A stretch of 64,000 nucleotides of DNA from NCBI RefSeq assembly GCF_003014695.1, contig NZ_PYAS01000006.1, positions 310,001-374,000 on the forward strand, in the 5' to 3' direction. Below the pieces are notes generated by a model. That model ran no database searches, was not told where the DNA came from, and worked only from the letters and a program-made list of their open reading frames with translations. The stretch comes from Dyadobacter jiangsuensis. Its GTDB lineage: Bacteria > Bacteroidota > Bacteroidia > Cytophagales > Spirosomataceae. Of the stretch, positions 9,870-18,156 are shown in pieces. Made by a program: the position numbers and the translations under genes. Numbering within the stretch: position 1 is the first letter of the stretch; the number at the start of each line of letters is the position of its first letter.

Positions 9870-9974
9870 AAAGGGGGGAGGAAGGAGGAAAGGGAGAAGG
9901 GAAGAAAGGGATTTTCGTATTCTACATCCTCCCCTTCCTCCTTCCTCCCTTTCCTCCCTTTCCTCCTTCCTCCC
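9870..9974. repeat. polypurine/polypyrimidine foldback repeat 1
   Basis: A purine-only arm (about 9870-9912) of G and A runs is followed by a 15-nt spacer and a pyrimidine-only arm (9928-9974) of CCTCC/TTCC units. The arms can pair imperfectly. The repeat fills the gap between two permease genes and ends 14 bp before the next ATG. The copies at 12365 and 63519 have the same form. Confidence 0.75.
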
Positions 9975-9988
9975 AAACCCCCAAAACC

Positions 9989-12361
9989 ATGCTCAAAAGT
10001 TATATCAAAATCGCCATCCGCAACCTCTGGAAGCACAAATTGTTCTCTTTCATCAACATTACCGGTTTGGGCCTGGCGATGTCGTTTTGCTTCATGCAAC
10101 TCGTCCAGGTGCAAAGCAGTTTTGAAAAGGACTCCTTCCACCCCTATCCGGAGCGAACATTCCGGATCCTTACCGACGCGACGGACAATGTCGGCGAAAA
10201 GCATTCACTCGCTTCTACCCCGTTTCCTTTGGGCCAGAAGCTGGCAGACGGGCAAAGTGTCATCGAAAAGACCGTGCGCATTAACCGTTCCTTCGGTGCG
10301 AATCTGAGCAATGGCATTAAGACGCTCCGCACCTACGGACTTTACGTAGAACCGGCCTACTTTGAGGTTTTCGGATTCCCCCTCGAAAAAGGGAAACCGG
10401 CCACCGAGCCATGGACCGCCGTGCTCACGCATGATATGGCGGAGCGGTATTTCGGCGACGCCAACCCGATAGGAAAGACACTCACCAATAGCGAAATAGG
10501 CACATTTACCATCACCGGCGTTTTCAAACCCCTTAAAAAATTCCGGACGCATTTGGATGCCGACATCGTGATATCGATGGCTACCCTCCCGTTGGTGAAC
10601 AAGGACATTAAAACCGACGACTGGCTCAGCTACAACACCTACACTTTTGCATTTCTCACCAAAGGTTCTTCCCGTGCCGATCTAGACCAGGCGCTCGCCC
10701 GTGTTTCCGCCGAAAACCAAAAGACTGTCCGTTTCAAAGACATTAAAACACATTCATTCCGCAGCCAGGCGTTGTCGGAGATTTCGCCGGACTGGGAAGG
10801 ACTGCTGGATAATCCGAACGTGGAGCCGATCTGGAAAATGGGCGTCAGCCTGCTTATTCCACTGGTAATTATCATATTGGCGGGTTTTAACTACATTAAC
10901 CTCACACTTACGCGATCGCTCAGCCGCGCACGTGAAGTGGGTGTACGCAAGGTCGCGGGCGCGAAAAAATTCCAGTTGATCAGCCAGTTTTTGGTCGAAA
11001 CGATCGTGATCGCATTGCTAGCATTCGGGCTCGGGTATCTCGGCCTGGTGTTTTTGCAGGAATACATCCATGTGGGCTGGCTCACGTGGGAGGTGAGCGA
11101 TACGCGCATGCTTTGGGCTATTTTCATCGGGTTTACACTGTTTACGGGCTTTCTGGCGGGTATTCTGCCCGCACGGATACTATCGTCCTATCAGCCTGTG
11201 CAGATCCTGAAAGGTGAAATGGCACCTACCGGGCTAGGCAAATTCGGTTTTCGGAAGACGCTCACTATTATCCAGTTCGTGGTCGCGCTGGTGTTTATGA
11301 CCGGCACGGGTATTATGAACAGCCAGTTTGAGTTCATGGCGAACGATAACCAGAATTTCAACCGGAAAAACATCCTGAATGTCCCGCTGGCACCCGATAG
11401 CGATTTCAAACTGCTTGCCAATGAAATGAGCCGGGAAGCGGGCGTCAAACGCGTAGGCCTCACCTCCGCCACCTTGAATGAAGGTGCAGGAAAAGCAAAA
11501 CTCGCGCCATTATCAGGCCAAAGTACGGCCAATCCGTTGGAAACCTTCATTTACGCCGCTGACCGGAATTTTATCGAGAATATGCGATTGCAATTCGTAG
11601 CGGGTGAAAATGTACCCGCTACCACCGACACCACCGTCCATTTCGTGGTCCTGAACCAGAAAGCGGCGCAGTCGTTGGGTTGGAAAAACCCCAAAGAGGC
11701 CGTAGGACAAACCATCCTGCTGAATGAAACGCAGGTGATCGTATCGGGGATTGTGAAAAACTTTTGCTTTATGCGTTACGAACTGCCGGTGGCCCCGCTG
11801 GTACTTGCATTCGATCCGCGGGAAATCAAGGTACTTTCGCTGGAAGTAGCCGCAGGAACCGACCGTGAACACCTGGCTGCGGCGTTGGGCAAAACCTGGA
11901 AACAATATCATCCGCATGAGTCATTTGTGTATTCCTGGTATGAAGACCAGCTTTACGAGGATTATTTGGAAAATGAGGATCAAAAAATCACCGATTTGCT
12001 AGTATTCGTCGTGTTTACGATCGCGGCGATGGGCTTGCTGGGAATGGTTACCTATTCCACCGCCAAGCGTGTAAAGGAGGTAGGTGTGCGAAAAGTAATG
12101 GGCGCCAGTACTGCCCAGATCATGCGGCTGCTGTCCGGGTCATTTGTAAAACTGATCCTGATTGCGGCCATCATCGCGATGCCGATCGGCTATGGGCTTG
12201 GCGCGTTGTTTCTCAATATTTTCACCTACCATCCCAGCCTTGGCCCCGGTGTATTCCTCACTTGCATCGGCAGCCTCGGGCTTATCGGCCTGCTTACCAT
12301 CGGCATACAGACTTACAAAGCCGCAAGCACCAATCCGGCCGAGACATTGCGGAATGATTAA
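9989..12361 (+). CDS. ABC transporter permease, MacB/FtsX type (copy 2)
   Basis: 790 residues from ATG 9989. The frame stays open to 9716 but the extra part is the end of the previous gene plus the polypurine repeat read as Gly/Lys/Glu, so it is not coding. MLKSYIKIAIRNLWKHK is the standard start of this family. Two MacB_PCD-FtsX halves are visible. The conserved loops are SRAREVGVRKVAGAKKFQLI at about residues 308-327 and AKRVKEVGVRKVMGASTAQI near the C-terminus. The first periplasmic domain begins SSFEKDSFHPYPERTFRI. It is clearly a divergent paralogue of copies 1 and 3 rather than a recent duplicate. Confidence 0.9.
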   Translation: MLKSYIKIAIRNLWKHKLFSFINITGLGLAMSFCFMQLVQVQSSFEKDSFHPYPERTFRILTDATDNVGEKHSLASTPFPLGQKLADGQSVIEKTVRINRSFGANLSNGIKTLRTYGLYVEPAYFEVFGFPLEKGKPATEPWTAVLTHDMAERYFGDANPIGKTLTNSEIGTFTITGVFKPLKKFRTHLDADIVISMATLPLVNKDIKTDDWLSYNTYTFAFLTKGSSRADLDQALARVSAENQKTVRFKDIKTHSFRSQALSEISPDWEGLLDNPNVEPIWKMGVSLLIPLVIIILAGFNYINLTLTRSLSRAREVGVRKVAGAKKFQLISQFLVETIVIALLAFGLGYLGLVFLQEYIHVGWLTWEVSDTRMLWAIFIGFTLFTGFLAGILPARILSSYQPVQILKGEMAPTGLGKFGFRKTLTIIQFVVALVFMTGTGIMNSQFEFMANDNQNFNRKNILNVPLAPDSDFKLLANEMSREAGVKRVGLTSATLNEGAGKAKLAPLSGQSTANPLETFIYAADRNFIENMRLQFVAGENVPATTDTTVHFVVLNQKAAQSLGWKNPKEAVGQTILLNETQVIVSGIVKNFCFMRYELPVAPLVLAFDPREIKVLSLEVAAGTDREHLAAALGKTWKQYHPHESFVYSWYEDQLYEDYLENEDQKITDLLVFVVFTIAAMGLLGMVTYSTAKRVKEVGVRKVMGASTAQIMRLLSGSFVKLILIAAIIAMPIGYGLGALFLNIFTYHPSLGPGVFLTCIGSLGLIGLLTIGIQTYKAASTNPAETLRND

Positions 12362-12364
12362 TTA

Positions 12365-12474
12365 GGAAAAAGGGAGGAAGGGGAAAAAGGGAGGAAGGGG
12401 AGGAGGAAGGAGGAAAGGGAAATCCCCCTCCATCCTCCCCTTCCTCCCTCCTCCCTTTCCTCCCTCCTCCCCTC
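12365..12474. repeat. polypurine/polypyrimidine foldback repeat 2
   Basis: Starts 3 bp after the stop of permease copy 2. The purine arm 12365-12422 is built of GGGAGGAAGG-like units. The pyrimidine arm 12423-12474 is built of CCTCCC/TTCC units. There is almost no spacer, so a long imperfect hairpin is possible. Confidence 0.75.
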
Positions 12475-12549
12475 ATTCCTTTCTGTTAAAAATAGTTAAA
12501 CAACCCAATACTGATAATCAGCACTTTGAGAAACTGTTAGTTTTGAAGC

Positions 12550-14952
12550 ATGCTGAAAAACTACTTCAAAACTGCCTGGCGGAATCTTTGGAAACGCCGG
12601 TTTTACTCCCTGGTTACAATCCTCGGTTTGGCCGTCGGAATGACCTTCTCGTTTCTGATAATGAGCTACGTTTGGGGTGAATGGCAGGTCAATCGTCATT
12701 TGGCCAATGCCCGCAATCAGTACATCATCCGCAGCAAATGGACCGACCCAGGCATGGGCCTCGACCTGACTACCCTCGGACCGCTCGGAAAAGCATTGAA
12801 AGCAGATTATCCCAATCTGGTTGCCAACTACTACCGGTACGACGCTATTACCGTGGCGGTTTCACATGGCGATAAGCATTTCAGGGAGGACGTGCAGACG
12901 GGCGACTCCACCCTGCTGGGCATGTACGGCTTCCCACTCCTGCACGGGCATACGGAAACCGCATTAAACGCCCCCAACTCAATTGTTATCACAGAAAATA
13001 AGGCAATGAAGTACTTCGGCCGGACGGATGTCGTAGGCGAATCGCTTACGCTGCACAATTTCGTGGGAGGCAAGCAGGAGTACCAGATCACCGCGGTCAT
13101 GAAAAAGCCGCCCTTCAATTCCGTAACGCATTTGCTGGCCAGCGAGGCGGAGATATTCTTCCCGTTCAGCAGTCTCGAAGGCCGTAAAGGTTCGGAAGAT
13201 AACTGGGGCTTTGCCTTCATGGTGAACTACATCGAACTGAAAGACGGTGTTACCCCTGCCGACCTCGCCAAGCCCATTGCCCGGGAAGTTGCAACGAATG
13301 CGCCGGAAGCTATCAAAGCCAACCTCCAAGTGTACCTGACCCCACTCAGTGAATATTACCGCGAAGCTAACAATGGGATTGTCAATAAAATGATCCTGAC
13401 GCTTTCGAGCATTACGCTGTTCATTTTGCTGATGGCAATTGTCAATTTCGTCAACATCTCCATCGGCAGCTCCTCGTCACGTTTGAAGGAAATAGGTGTA
13501 CGAAAAGTGCTGGGCAGCCAGAAACGACAGCTTATCGGGCAGTTTCTGGCGGAATCCATTCTCCTGGCGCTTCTGGCAATGCTCATTTCCCTCGGATTGT
13601 ATCAGTTAATGCGACCGTTTTTCAGTGATATACTGGGTAAAGAAGTGGCGTCCCTCTGGTCGTTGACACCCTACGCACTCCTCGCTCCGATATGGATTAC
13701 CGTGCTCGTAGGACTGCTGGCAGGACTGTATCCCGCGCTGGTACTTTCGCGGGTACCTTCGGTGGAATCGATGAAGGGCAAATTCAAATCGGTCGGAGGC
13801 AATATCGCATTCAGGCGATCGCTCATCGCGGTGCAGTTTGTCATTGCATTGTTCGTCTTTGCCGGAGCTGGTATTGTAGCCCGGCAGGTCGATTATTTTT
13901 TCAACAAAAATCTCGGGTACAACAAAGAATCACTGGTTACGCTGGGCGTCCCGCGCGATTGGACACCCGACGGACTAACCAAAATGGAACAGTTACGCGA
14001 CGGCCTCGGCCGACTTAGCGAGATCAAAAGCATTTCGCTTTCTTACGAAATCCCGAATGGGAATGGCGGCTATTTTGGCTTCTACAAACCCGGCCAGGAT
14101 TCTACCGAAGCCGTTTTGGCCACCCTGCTGCGCACCGACGTATCCTATGCAGAAACCTACGGCGTCAAGCTCATGGCAGGCGAATATCTTCAACGCTCCA
14201 ACACCGCCTACCAGCCCGACCGTATCGTCATGAACGAAACGGCGATCAGATCGCTCGGGTACGCAAGCGCGCAGGAAGCTTTGGGTCAGCAAGTGCGAGT
14301 GCATTTTTATCCCAAACCACTGACCATCGTCGGCGTGGCGCAAGACTTTCATTTCGAATCGATGCATGAGACTATCAAACCGCTGGTATTTGCTGACGTC
14401 CGGGGCACCAACACCTACCGATACCTGAGCATTCGGCTAAACCCGGGCAATATCGGGAGCGCGATGGCGGCCGTCGAGCAAAAGTGGCGCGAGCTTATGC
14501 CCGATGCCCCCTTCGAATACGTATTCATGGACGAAACCCTGCAAAAACTGTATCAGTCTGAAATCCAGCTCAAAAAGGCATCCCGGATCGCGACATTCCT
14601 TTCGGTTGTGATTGTAATGCTGGGGATTCTGGGAATGGTTTCGCTCAACGTGGCCCGCCGTACCCGCGAAGTAGGGATCCGCAAAGTACTGGGCGCTACC
14701 AGTGTGCATGTGGTAATGCTATTTTTGAAGGAATTCCTGGTAATTCTGGCCGGAGCCATTCTCATCGCATTTCCACTGGCGATGCTATTGGGAGATCAAT
14801 GGTTGAAAACCTACGCTTACCGCGTTGCCATCGGGTGGGACGTATTTGTTGGAATTGCGATAATCTTTGGAATGATGATTACCACACTAGTCGGTGCACA
14901 AACGTACAAGGCCGCTATCACCAATCCAGTTGAGAGTTTGAAAAGTGACTAG
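12550..14952 (+). CDS. ABC transporter permease, MacB/FtsX type (copy 3)
   Basis: 800 residues with the same two-half plan: N-terminal helix at about 20-42 (YSLVTILGLAVGMTFSFLIM), a first periplasmic domain, helices around 275-410 with the loop SSRLKEIGVRKVLGSQKRQL, a second periplasmic domain, and the C-terminal block with ARRTREVGIRKVLGATSVHV. It ends NPVESLKSD. It is the third permease in a row with no ATPase between them, and its 3' end converges on the DUF433 gene with only 16 bp between the stops. Substrate unknown. Confidence 0.9.
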   Translation: MLKNYFKTAWRNLWKRRFYSLVTILGLAVGMTFSFLIMSYVWGEWQVNRHLANARNQYIIRSKWTDPGMGLDLTTLGPLGKALKADYPNLVANYYRYDAITVAVSHGDKHFREDVQTGDSTLLGMYGFPLLHGHTETALNAPNSIVITENKAMKYFGRTDVVGESLTLHNFVGGKQEYQITAVMKKPPFNSVTHLLASEAEIFFPFSSLEGRKGSEDNWGFAFMVNYIELKDGVTPADLAKPIAREVATNAPEAIKANLQVYLTPLSEYYREANNGIVNKMILTLSSITLFILLMAIVNFVNISIGSSSSRLKEIGVRKVLGSQKRQLIGQFLAESILLALLAMLISLGLYQLMRPFFSDILGKEVASLWSLTPYALLAPIWITVLVGLLAGLYPALVLSRVPSVESMKGKFKSVGGNIAFRRSLIAVQFVIALFVFAGAGIVARQVDYFFNKNLGYNKESLVTLGVPRDWTPDGLTKMEQLRDGLGRLSEIKSISLSYEIPNGNGGYFGFYKPGQDSTEAVLATLLRTDVSYAETYGVKLMAGEYLQRSNTAYQPDRIVMNETAIRSLGYASAQEALGQQVRVHFYPKPLTIVGVAQDFHFESMHETIKPLVFADVRGTNTYRYLSIRLNPGNIGSAMAAVEQKWRELMPDAPFEYVFMDETLQKLYQSEIQLKKASRIATFLSVVIVMLGILGMVSLNVARRTREVGIRKVLGATSVHVVMLFLKEFLVILAGAILIAFPLAMLLGDQWLKTYAYRVAIGWDVFVGIAIIFGMMITTLVGAQTYKAAITNPVESLKSD

Positions 14953-14968
14953 TCAGAATTTAAAGACT

Positions 14969-15226
14969 TCATAAATATCGAAATCCGTATTTTGGATGAA
15001 GTCCTTGATTGTTGAGTGTTCTTTTCAGTTGATCCGCGGAGAATTCCAGCGCGACGATAATATCTTCTCTGGTCAACTCGGAAAAATCCTTTAATATATC
15101 ATCAAATGACATCCCCGAAGCCAGCCATCGCAAAATATCTTCGACTGTGATACGCATGCCTCTGATACAGGGCTTACCACTTCTTTTCCCAGGTTCCAGC
15201 GTTATAATATTTTTGTAGATATACAT
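14969..15226 (-). CDS. DUF433 family protein (antitoxin-like)
   Basis: 85 residues. GKPCIRGMRITVEDILRWLASGMSFDDILKDFSELTREDI is the DUF433 core, a small winged-helix-like fold found in VapB45-type antitoxins. In many genomes it is followed by a DUF5615 PIN-like toxin gene. Here the frame after it is the convergent permease and no PIN-like protein is present, so it stands alone. The 18-residue tail after the core (LNNQGLHPKYGFRYL region) is not part of the domain. Function as an antitoxin is therefore uncertain. Confidence 0.8.
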   Translation of the reverse strand: MYIYKNIITLEPGKRSGKPCIRGMRITVEDILRWLASGMSFDDILKDFSELTREDIIVALEFSADQLKRTLNNQGLHPKYGFRYL

Positions 15227-15291
15227 ACTGAGTAGCCTGTCTGGTGCTTAACGAAAATAACGATTTACCGCCGCATTAACCAAAGTGCTCC

Positions 15292-16536
15292 CTAACTCAA
15301 CCTGACCGAAAACAAATCCTTCGAACGCAAATACACCCATGACACGACTACGAGCGTCAGCACGCCTCCCATCATGACGGAGGGTACCGTGCCGAATGCT
15401 TTGGCCATTACGCCCGATTCGAATGCGCCTAGTTCGTTGGAAGAGCTGACGAATATGCCGTTGACGGCTGCTACCCGGCCGCGCATTTCGTCGGGCGGGT
15501 AGATTTGCAGGATCGTCTGACGGATGATGACGCTCACGCTATCGAACACGCCGGTCGCGAAGAGGGCACCGCAGGAGAGCATGAAGTTGGTGGAAGCCGC
15601 AAACACCAGCGTGAATATGCCGAAACCGGCCACCGCTACGAGCATATTGCGCCACGCATTATGCGTAGGCGGGAAATAGGCCATCGCAAACATGGTCAGC
15701 ATGGAACCGATCGAAGGCGCCGCACGTAGCAAACCCAATCCCTCCGGCCCGACTTTCAGGATATCCTCCGCAAAAATTGGAAGCAATGCGATTACCCCGC
15801 CGAAAAGCACCGAGAACAAATCCAGTGTCATGGCGTACAGGACAATGCGCGTTTTAAATACGAATTTGAAACCCTCTTTCAGGCTTTCCATGATCGGCGT
15901 CACGAGCTTCGGAAACTCAGGGCGCGTTTTGATCATCCCCAACAGCACCCAGCATACCAGAAAGTTGACAATCACGATCAGCAAGGTATGCGTAAGCCCC
16001 ATGTAGGCGTACAGGAAACCCGCAGCCGCCGGACCGATAATCGCTCCTGCCTGCGAAAAGGAACTGCTCCAAGTAGACGAGTTATGGTAAATCGCCCGCG
16101 GTACGAGAAAGGGTTTGAGCGAACTTGCCGCCGGGGAATAGAACCCTTTTGCAAAACCTATCAACCCAAATACCGCATAAATGACAGCCAGATGCTGCCA
16201 CTCAGCCAGCCTGTTGTAAACCCCGGGCTGGAAGGCGGTGTATAATATCCCCGAACCCAGCAAAATCACCACCAGACTGACGTGCATGATCGTGATCTTG
16301 TTCTTCTGATCGGCCACATAACCCCCAAACAACGACGTAATAATAAACGGAATCGCCTCCGCCAACCCGACCAGACCCAATGCAAGCGGGTCGTGGGTGG
16401 TTTTGTACAGTTCATACCCCACAATCACTTCCTGAATGCGGATAGTGGCGGAAAAAAGAAAGGAGTTGGATACAAAAAACCGGAAATCAGAATAGCAGAG
16501 CGCTGCGTACGGATCGTTGGTTGCTACTGTTTTCAA
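15292..16536 (-). CDS. MFS transporter, EntS-like exporter family
   Basis: 414 residues, about twelve predicted membrane helices. The early stretch FGGYVADQKNKITIM between helices 2 and 3 matches the MFS loop motif G-x-x-x-D-x-x-x-R/K in relaxed form, and PPDEMRGRVAAVNGIFVSSSNELG near residue 345 is typical of the MFS_3/EntS (enterobactin exporter) group. Such proteins usually export siderophores or drugs. There is no siderophore gene nearby, so the substrate is open. It is a single gene divergent from the exported protein at 16766. Confidence 0.85.
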   Translation of the reverse strand: MKTVATNDPYAALCYSDFRFFVSNSFLFSATIRIQEVIVGYELYKTTHDPLALGLVGLAEAIPFIITSLFGGYVADQKNKITIMHVSLVVILLGSGILYTAFQPGVYNRLAEWQHLAVIYAVFGLIGFAKGFYSPAASSLKPFLVPRAIYHNSSTWSSSFSQAGAIIGPAAAGFLYAYMGLTHTLLIVIVNFLVCWVLLGMIKTRPEFPKLVTPIMESLKEGFKFVFKTRIVLYAMTLDLFSVLFGGVIALLPIFAEDILKVGPEGLGLLRAAPSIGSMLTMFAMAYFPPTHNAWRNMLVAVAGFGIFTLVFAASTNFMLSCGALFATGVFDSVSVIIRQTILQIYPPDEMRGRVAAVNGIFVSSSNELGAFESGVMAKAFGTVPSVMMGGVLTLVVVSWVYLRSKDLFSVRLS

Positions 16537-16658
16537 GTGAGTGTTTTGGTGTTACAAAAAAACAACACCGGCGCCCGTGGAGAATGTTCTGCTTTAACTG
16601 AAAATTAATGCCATTTACTACCCCAATACTATAAAATACTGTTAAAGTCCCAAAACCA

Positions 16659-16728
16659 ATGTTTTACATTTTGTTTACAATGTTTTACAGCCAATTATTC
16701 CCGGAGAGGGGCGGGCTCGGTACTTTTG
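16659..16728 (+). promoter_or_regulatory. 10-bp-phased direct repeats and -7 box upstream of 16766
   Basis: AATGTTTTACA occurs at 16659-16669 and again at 16679-16689, with TTGTTTACA between them at 16671-16679, so a TGTTTTACA-like unit recurs about every 10 bp. TACTTTTG at 16721-16728 is a perfect TAnnTTTG -7 box 38 bp before the ATG at 16766. No good -33 TTG is present, which fits an activator-dependent promoter. Phased direct repeats are what OmpR/PhoB-type winged-helix proteins bind, and one is encoded two genes downstream. Confidence 0.5.
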
Positions 16729-16765
16729 GATCAAGCAGTCGCATTCATCCAAAACACATTCGGAC

Positions 16766-17227
16766 ATGAACTTCAAAGCAGTCAAAATCATCCCGGCGAT
16801 ACTCCTGTTGTTCGCCCTGCAAGCGTCAGTAGCATTGCCAAAATCGGCCAATGCGCCCGACGAGAATTCTTTGCTCATCAACGGCCGCGTGGTCACAACG
16901 GAACAGTTTGCATATGTTACCAACGGCATTCTTACAATCGCGAAAAGTAATTCTGGTTCAAATCAAAAAACGGCACTCCCTTTCCTGATTTACCTGAAAC
17001 GCGGTAGTATGATCGTGAACCCGGAATCCCATGGACATAATTTTGCAGTATGGAGCTCCGATGTTCACGATATTCTGGAATACGCAGAGGCCGGTGACCA
17101 GCTTATCATCGATCCTGTCAAACCTCATAATACTTCCGCGAGGAAAGTTATCACCATCAAAAAGACGCAAATTGTTCCGCGATTCCAGTGGTTTTATATT
17201 TTAAAGCCAAAAAAGGACAATTGCTGA
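16766..17227 (+). CDS. exported protein of unknown function
   Basis: 153 residues with a signal peptide (MNFKAVKIIPAILLLFALQA, cleavage near ALPKSANA). The mature part has alternating short beta strands (LPFLIYLKRGSMIV, DQLIIDPVKP, RKVITIKKTQI) and ends in KPKKDNC with a terminal Cys. I do not recognise the family. It lies 34 bp upstream of the membrane-bound winged-helix regulator, in the same direction, so it is likely the first gene of that operon and may be an accessory periplasmic protein for the sensor. That role is inference from position only. Confidence 0.7.
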   Translation: MNFKAVKIIPAILLLFALQASVALPKSANAPDENSLLINGRVVTTEQFAYVTNGILTIAKSNSGSNQKTALPFLIYLKRGSMIVNPESHGHNFAVWSSDVHDILEYAEAGDQLIIDPVKPHNTSARKVITIKKTQIVPRFQWFYILKPKKDNC

Positions 17228-17261
17228 AATTCGCTAAATTTGATCATTGGTTCGAGACTTT

Positions 17262-18149
17262 ATGGCGGAGTATTTCAAAGCGATTTTCAAAGGATTCCTC
17301 CTCGCGACATACATATGCGCGGCGTGTCCAGTCATGGCCAACAGCGACGCGGTGCGCTTCTCCGAAAATGTCAACCTGTCGCTCCGGCGGACGGTCGACC
17401 TGCTGTTACGGGCCAATGGCGATTCGCTCTCACAGATCCCCCCGGTGAAGCAGGTGGATGCCAACACGTTCTCGGTGCAAATGGAGCATATGTTCGACTA
17501 CGATAAACTGCCCGAAACGTTACAGCGCTCATTCGATTCCTATCATATCGACCGGCCATACAGCGTCGCCGTGCTCAATTGCGAAACCGGCGAAGTAAGC
17601 CTAGGGTACCAGTTCTTCGACCTGAACCAGCCCGGCGGCGTGCCGTGCAGGGGCCGCTCGCGCGAGGAGGGTTGCTATATGCTCCAAGTCCGCTTCACAC
17701 CGGAAGCCGCCAAACCCCAGGCTACGGGTAACACCTGGTTGTTGATTACCGTGGGAGGTACGCTGGCAGGCCTGGGATTCATTACCTGGACGCGGTCACG
17801 CCATAAAAAAAGGCCGGACGCCGAACCGCAGGAAGCGGCGGCCCCGCATTCGCGCATTGCATTCGGCAACTCCTGGCTGGATACTACCAACCAGGCACTC
17901 TACAACGGCCAATCCACGCAGAAACTGACATTCCGCGAGGCTAAGTTACTCACCCTATTTGTCCGAAATGCCAACCAGGTTCTCGAACGCGACGCGATCT
18001 TGAAATCGGTTTGGGAGGATGAAGGCGTCACCGTGGGAAGAAGCGTCGATGTATTCGTTTCGCGGCTTCGTAAAATGCTGGTCGCCGACCCCCAAGTTAA
18101 AATCACCGCCATTCACGGCGTAGGCTACAAAATGGAAGTCCATTGCTGA
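17262..18149 (+). CDS. membrane-anchored winged-helix transcriptional regulator
   Basis: 295 residues from ATG 17262 (a TTG at 17247 is also in frame). It has an N-terminal signal-like helix at about 5-27, a predicted periplasmic domain to about residue 155, one membrane helix (TWLLITVGGTLAGLGFITW, about 157-176), a basic stop-transfer (RSRHKKRP), and a C-terminal OmpR/PhoB-type DNA-binding domain at about 195-293. The helix-turn-helix is in LTFREAKLLTLFVRNANQVLERDAIL, and the wing ends IHGVGYKMEV. The order is reversed relative to ToxR/CadC, in which the DNA-binding domain is N-terminal. No receiver or kinase is present, so it is a one-component sensor. The next permease starts 7 bp after its stop. 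Confidence 0.85.
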   Translation: MAEYFKAIFKGFLLATYICAACPVMANSDAVRFSENVNLSLRRTVDLLLRANGDSLSQIPPVKQVDANTFSVQMEHMFDYDKLPETLQRSFDSYHIDRPYSVAVLNCETGEVSLGYQFFDLNQPGGVPCRGRSREEGCYMLQVRFTPEAAKPQATGNTWLLITVGGTLAGLGFITWTRSRHKKRPDAEPQEAAAPHSRIAFGNSWLDTTNQALYNGQSTQKLTFREAKLLTLFVRNANQVLERDAILKSVWEDEGVTVGRSVDVFVSRLRKMLVADPQVKITAIHGVGYKMEVHC

Positions 18150-18156
18150 AAAATCC

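Noticed and set aside
9716-9988. Upstream extension of permease copy 2
   Set aside because: The extension reads the end of copy 1 in another frame and the polypurine repeat; family members start at the MLKSYIKIAIRN equivalent.
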